From the NCBI GenBank assembly GCA_900554265.1, contig USGZ01000030.1:1-10369 (forward strand): a DNA stretch of 10,369 nucleotides. Direction: 5' to 3'. Origin of the DNA: an uncultured Porphyromonadaceae bacterium (lineage in GTDB: Bacteria > Bacteroidota > Bacteroidia > Bacteroidales > Muribaculaceae). Numbering within the stretch: position 1 is the first letter of the stretch; the number at the start of each line of letters is the position of its first letter. The notes under the pieces were generated by a model. It was not told the DNA's origin, did not search any database, and saw only the letters and a program-made list of their open reading frames with translations. The position numbers and the translations under genes are program-made. This document shows positions 7,321 through 10,369 of this stretch, one piece after another.

Positions 7321-7375
7321 ACAGTTTCCACCACGCCTCTTTTCAATGCGTACCAGGGTGGAACTTTTACTTTTT
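7321..7375 (+). ncRNA. Hairpin RNA upstream of abiF, candidate RNA antitoxin or leader
   Basis: Bases 7326-7332 (TTCCACC) pair with 7357-7363 (GGTGGAA), extended past a one-base bulge (T7325) by G7324-C7364 and A7323-T7365. Inside, ACGC (7333-7336) pairs with GCGT (7348-7351) around an 11-base loop, leaving an ACCAG bulge on the 3' side (7352-7356). A U-rich tract follows (7365-7375, TTTTTACTTTT-like), so the structure could also end transcription. The predicted transcription start near 7322 falls at the base of the stem, and the abiF ATG begins 8 bases after the tract. A conserved structured RNA upstream of abiF genes is known, and in characterised cases it acts as an RNA antitoxin. I assign it by position and shape, not by a covariance search. 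The alternative is a simple attenuator for the gene. Confidence 0.6.
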
Positions 7376-7383
7376 ATACACTT

Positions 7384-8277
7384 ATGAATTATTCAAAACA
7401 GCCTTTGGATTATCCCCAAATCCTTCAATTGTTGAAAGACCGGGGTCTTATTATCAGAGATATTAACGAAGCTGCAGCGCAGTTGAAAATTATGAGTTAT
7501 TTCCGTTTGGCGAACTACCTCCGACCAATGGAACAGGACAAGACAACCCATACGTTCAAGCCCGACAGCACCTTCGACAATGCCATCAATCTTTATTTCT
7601 TTGACAAGAAGTTGAGAGCCCTGCTATTTACAGCCATACAAAGTTTGGAAATAGCTCTTCGATCCAAGCTCATTCATCATTTTTCGATGGCTTACGGAGC
7701 TTTCTGGATAATGGACAGGAGCTTGTTTACAGATAAAAAAATCTTTGCCGAAAGCTCTGTCCGTGTCCAGCAGGAAGTCTTCCGATCAAAAGAAGATTTT
7801 ATCCAAGAGCATTTTAACAAATACTCTGCTCCTATGATCCCTCCAGTCTGGAAAACCTTGGAAGTGGTTTCTTTCGGCACATTATCCCGTATCTTTTGCA
7901 ATCTGTCAGATAACGGGCTTAAAAAGAAAATAGCCCGGGAATTCAACCTTCCTAACCATAAGATTCTTGAAAGTTGGTGTAAGAGCGCTGTTACGCTCCG
8001 AAACAATCTTGCTCACCATTCAAGAACGTGGAATAGAGCATACCCCATCCAGCCCCAGTTGCCGCAAAGCCTTAACGGGCATTGGATAAACCCCGTCGGC
8101 GTTGCCAATAACCGCTTGTATGCTCAGATTTGCTGCCTGGCATATCTGCAGAACTCCACTCATCCCGGCAACGACTTCAAACAGCAATTAAAATCATTGC
8201 TGCAAACTCATCCGAATGTTGATGTTGCCGCAATGGGTTTTCCCTCGGGTTGGGATAAAGAGCCACTTTGGATGTAA
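7384..8277 (+). CDS. abiF: AbiF-like abortive-infection protein (Abi_2 family, HEPN RNase-type)
   Basis: This 297-residue protein belongs to the Abi_2 family (AbiD/AbiF). Residues 1-48 carry the family opening: a helix with LLKDRGLIIRD, then YFRLANYLRPM. Two RX4H motifs typical of HEPN nucleases are visible: R93-SKLI-H98 in the helix EIALRSKLIHH, and R206-NNLA-H211 in VTLRNNLAHHSRTWNR. Both are intact and the length is usual for the family, so the gene appears functional. AbiF-type proteins are toxins in phage-triggered abortive infection; they are held in check by a small RNA from just upstream and have been proposed as relatives of the Cas13 ancestor. A structured RNA candidate and a strong promoter precede this gene. 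Base composition is distinct: 7681-7740 has 23 G+C of 60, against 37 of 60 at 8821-8880, which suggests transfer. No mobile gene is adjacent. Family call is firm; AbiF rather than AbiD is inferred from the RNA context. Confidence 0.9.
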   Translation: MNYSKQPLDYPQILQLLKDRGLIIRDINEAAAQLKIMSYFRLANYLRPMEQDKTTHTFKPDSTFDNAINLYFFDKKLRALLFTAIQSLEIALRSKLIHHFSMAYGAFWIMDRSLFTDKKIFAESSVRVQQEVFRSKEDFIQEHFNKYSAPMIPPVWKTLEVVSFGTLSRIFCNLSDNGLKKKIAREFNLPNHKILESWCKSAVTLRNNLAHHSRTWNRAYPIQPQLPQSLNGHWINPVGVANNRLYAQICCLAYLQNSTHPGNDFKQQLKSLLQTHPNVDVAAMGFPSGWDKEPLWM

Positions 8278-8302
8278 GTCCAGTAATAAAGTAAAATTTC
8301 CC

Positions 8303-8310
8303 TACCTTTG
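8303..8310 (+). promoter_or_regulatory. Flippase gene promoter, -7 box
   Basis: TACCTTTG fits TAnnTTTG and lies 24 bases before the ATG at 8335, so transcription would start around 8317. No TTTG is found at the -33 position. It lies in the 57-base gap after abiF, where I see no terminator, so some read-through from abiF is also possible. Confidence 0.55.
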
Positions 8311-8334
8311 CATAGCAAATAATGCTGAGTACCT

Positions 8335-9849
8335 ATGTCCGGTGTAAAATCTCTTGTCAAGGATACGGCCGTCTACGGGCTTAGCTCCATCGTGGGGCGC
8401 TTTCTGAACTGGCTGCTGGTTCCGCTATATACAATATGCTTCCCCGCGCAGGAGTACGGCGTGGTAACCTTCGTCTACTCCGTCGTGGCCCTCGCAATGG
8501 TGATTCTCACCTACGGCCTTGAGACCGGCTTCTTCCGCTTCGCCAACCATGAGCGCTGGAAGGACCCTATGGAAGTCTACTCCACGGCTCTCATATCCCT
8601 GTTCGCCACGTCGACGGCCTTCGTGCTCCTGGTCCTCTGCTTCCTGCGCCCGGCGACTCACTGGATGGAATGCGACGGACATCCGTCGTACGTCGTGATA
8701 ATGGCCGTATGCGTGGCCCTGGACGCCGTAATGGCCATTCCCTACAGCTATCTCCGCTACCGCCACCGCCCATTCCGCTTCGCCGCCCTGCGCCTGACAA
8801 ACATTGGCCTCAACATCGGCCTCAACCTCTTCTTCATCCTTCTCTGCCCCTGGCTGATGGAGCGATGGCCCGCGAGCGTCGGATGGTTCTACCGTCCCGA
8901 CTTCGGCATCGGCTATATCTTCCTGGCCAACATGATTGCCTCCGCCGTCAATTTCATGATGATGTATCCTGAGCTGACCGGCTTCCGCTACCGCTTCAAC
9001 GGCCTCCTCTGGCGCCAGATGATGGCCTACTCGCTGCCTCTGCTCGTCCTGGGCGTGGCCGGAATCATGAACCAGACTATCGACAAGATTCTATACCCGT
9101 CCCTGGCCGCCGACAAGTCCCAGGCCATGTACGAACTGGGCATCTACGGCGCCAACTATAAAATCGCCGTCATCCTGCTGGTGTTCCTCCAGGCCTTCCG
9201 CTTCGCCTACGAGCCCTTCATCTTCGCCCGGGCCAAGGAGGACGGCGACTCCGGCAGGCAGAGCTACAGCGACGCCATGAAGTACTTCATCGTATTCGCC
9301 CTGTTCATCTTCCTGGGCGTGATGTTCTACCTCGACATCATCCGCTACTTCATCTCGCCTGCCTATTTCAGCGGCCTGAAAGTCGTGCCGGTAGTGATGC
9401 TGGCGGAGTTCTTCTTCGGCATATTCTTCAACCTCTCGGTATGGTACAAGCTCACCGACCGCACAATCTACGGCGCATGGTTCTCGCTGCTCGGCCTGGC
9501 CGTGACGCTGATTCTCAACGTCCTCCTGGTTCCGCGCATCGCCTACATGGGCTGCGCCGTCGCCGCCCTGTGCAGCTACGGCACGATGATGACCGTCAGC
9601 TACTTCGTCGGCGCCCGCAAGTACCCAGTCGGCTACCCGATGCGCCGCATAGGCTTCTACTTTCTCGTCGCCGCCGCGCTCTACCTCCTGGGCGTCGTCC
9701 TGCTGCCGATGCTCGGTGCCGGCGAGTGGGCGGCCGGCGCCCTCCGCGCCATGCTCCTGGCTGTCTTCGTGGCTATCGTGATGAAGAAGGAACATATCCG
9801 CGGCTCCGACCTTCTCGGCCCGCTGATGAAATTCGTCCGCCGCAGATGA
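8335..9849 (+). CDS. Oligosaccharide/polysaccharide flippase (MOP superfamily)
   Basis: The 504-residue protein is a multispanning inner-membrane flippase of the polysaccharide-export (Wzx-like) branch, moving lipid-linked sugars to the periplasmic face. The N-terminus (DTAVYGLSSIVGRFLNWLLV, residues 10-29) and the GLETGFFRFA block (61-70) are typical of the Bacteroidota members. About 12-14 membrane helices are evident, with a cytosolic-type loop rich in charge near 298-312 (ARAKEDGDSGRQ) and a basic C-terminus (KFVRRR). The length is normal. The stop overlaps the start of a glycosyltransferase gene by 4 bases (ATGA), a sign of coupled expression and a shared glycan pathway. This type can sit outside capsule clusters in Bacteroidales, so the exact lipid-linked substrate, whether O-antigen-like, capsule or another envelope glycan, is not determined. 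Confidence 0.9.
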   Translation: MSGVKSLVKDTAVYGLSSIVGRFLNWLLVPLYTICFPAQEYGVVTFVYSVVALAMVILTYGLETGFFRFANHERWKDPMEVYSTALISLFATSTAFVLLVLCFLRPATHWMECDGHPSYVVIMAVCVALDAVMAIPYSYLRYRHRPFRFAALRLTNIGLNIGLNLFFILLCPWLMERWPASVGWFYRPDFGIGYIFLANMIASAVNFMMMYPELTGFRYRFNGLLWRQMMAYSLPLLVLGVAGIMNQTIDKILYPSLAADKSQAMYELGIYGANYKIAVILLVFLQAFRFAYEPFIFARAKEDGDSGRQSYSDAMKYFIVFALFIFLGVMFYLDIIRYFISPAYFSGLKVVPVVMLAEFFFGIFFNLSVWYKLTDRTIYGAWFSLLGLAVTLILNVLLVPRIAYMGCAVAALCSYGTMMTVSYFVGARKYPVGYPMRRIGFYFLVAAALYLLGVVLLPMLGAGEWAAGALRAMLLAVFVAIVMKKEHIRGSDLLGPLMKFVRRR

Positions 9850-10369
9850 AGTTAGTCCTCGTCAACCATTCCGATACCCGCGGGGGCGCCTCAGTGGTCT
9901 CCATGCGCCTGCTCGAGGCCCTGCGCGCCCGGGGCGCCGAGGCATCCATGCTCGTGGTTCACAAGGCCACCGCCGACCCGGACGTCCACCTCGCCGGCAA
10001 CGCCCTCACCCGCAAGGCCGCGTTCGCCGCCGAGCACCTGCGCATCCTCGCCGCCACCCGTGGCGACCGCACCAACCTCTTCAAGATTTCCATCGCCACC
10101 GACGGCCTCCCCCTCAGCCGCCATCCCCTGGTCCGCCAGGCCGACGCCGTACTCCTCAACTGGGTCAACCAGGGCATGCTCTCCCTCGGCGAAATCCGCC
10201 GCATCGCCGACATGGGCAAGAAGATAATCTGGACCATGCACGACCTCTGGTGCGCCACCGGCGTTTGCCACCATCCCGAGAACTGCCGCTACCATACTTC
10301 CGTCAGCGGCTGCCACGACTGCCCTCTGCTGGGCCGCGGCGCCGGCACCGCCGACCTCAGCGCCCGCAC
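9846..10369 (+). CDS. Glycosyltransferase, GT4-like, N-terminal part (runs off window)
   Basis: The gene starts at ATG 9846, overlapping the flippase stop (ATGA), and stays open for 174 codons to the window end. The N-terminus MKLVLVNHSDTRGGASVVSMRLLEALRARG has the first strand, glycine loop and helix of a GT-B glycosyltransferase, which transfers a sugar from a nucleotide donor to a glycan or lipid acceptor at the inner face of the membrane. The block IIWTMHDLWCATGVCHHP (127-144) resembles the WT.HD.W..TG.C..P signature of family 4 members in Bacteroidota. A cysteine set follows, C136, C141, C147, C156 and C159 (CHDC), ending in DLSAR; such clusters recur in this subfamily and might bind metal. 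The nucleotide-binding C-terminal domain lies outside the window. Sugar and acceptor are unknown; the pairing with the flippase points to an envelope polysaccharide. Confidence 0.85.
   Translation, partial: MKLVLVNHSDTRGGASVVSMRLLEALRARGAEASMLVVHKATADPDVHLAGNALTRKAAFAAEHLRILAATRGDRTNLFKISIATDGLPLSRHPLVRQADAVLLNWVNQGMLSLGEIRRIADMGKKIIWTMHDLWCATGVCHHPENCRYHTSVSGCHDCPLLGRGAGTADLSAR

Noticed and set aside
7160..7383. CRISPR-like or integrase-related structure next to abiF
   Set aside because: Only one 8-base direct repeat pair and one hairpin are present; there is no repeat-spacer array, att-like duplication, transposase or integrase.
9091..9795. Minus-strand open frames across the flippase and glycosyltransferase
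   Set aside because: Their translations are rich in His, Glu, Gly and Val with no hydrophobic or domain pattern; the plus frames clearly encode a membrane protein and a glycosyltransferase.

Overview
The window looks like chromosomal DNA of a GC-rich member of the Bacteroidales, most likely Muribaculaceae or a relative. Three things point that way: promoters of the Bacteroidota type (TAnnTTTG at -7) with no Shine-Dalgarno sequences before the starts; a secreted protein ending in the short 'YFNLQGIRV...NGLYIRR...KV' tail common in this order; and the families of the neighbouring genes. Placement at family level is inference.

Layout. On the minus strand, polA (DNA polymerase I, 223-2976) is followed after 27 bases by the start of a second gene, cut by the window edge, that is probably a short-chain dehydrogenase (1-195). 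A 333-base divergent intergenic region holds the polA promoter, a perfect 32-bp palindrome and the promoter of an EamA/DMT-type inner-membrane transporter (3310-4239, plus strand). Next come a secreted endonuclease/exonuclease/phosphatase-fold protein (4395-5456) and, 46 bases on, a strongly C-ending-codon-biased secreted repeat protein with a sorting-like tail (5503-7101). A strong hairpin terminator closes this pair.

The accessory part is 7284-8277. A textbook Bacteroidota promoter would start an RNA exactly at a compact hairpin followed by a U-rich tract (7321-7375), and an intact AbiF-like Abi_2 gene (7384-8277) with two RX4H HEPN-type motifs follows 8 bases later. This gene is much richer in A+T than its flanks. 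The arrangement matches the AbiF toxin/RNA-antitoxin systems proposed as relatives of the ancestor of Cas13, and it is the best candidate here for an interesting defence system.

The right end is envelope biosynthesis: a multispanning oligosaccharide flippase (8335-9849) overlaps by 4 bases a family-4-type glycosyltransferase that runs off the window (9846 onward). These two probably act in one polysaccharide or lipid-linked glycan pathway.

Other points of note: the proofreading domain of PolA has lost two of its metal-binding motifs, and the starts of the transporter and nuclease genes are set by promoters lying inside longer in-frame ORFs.
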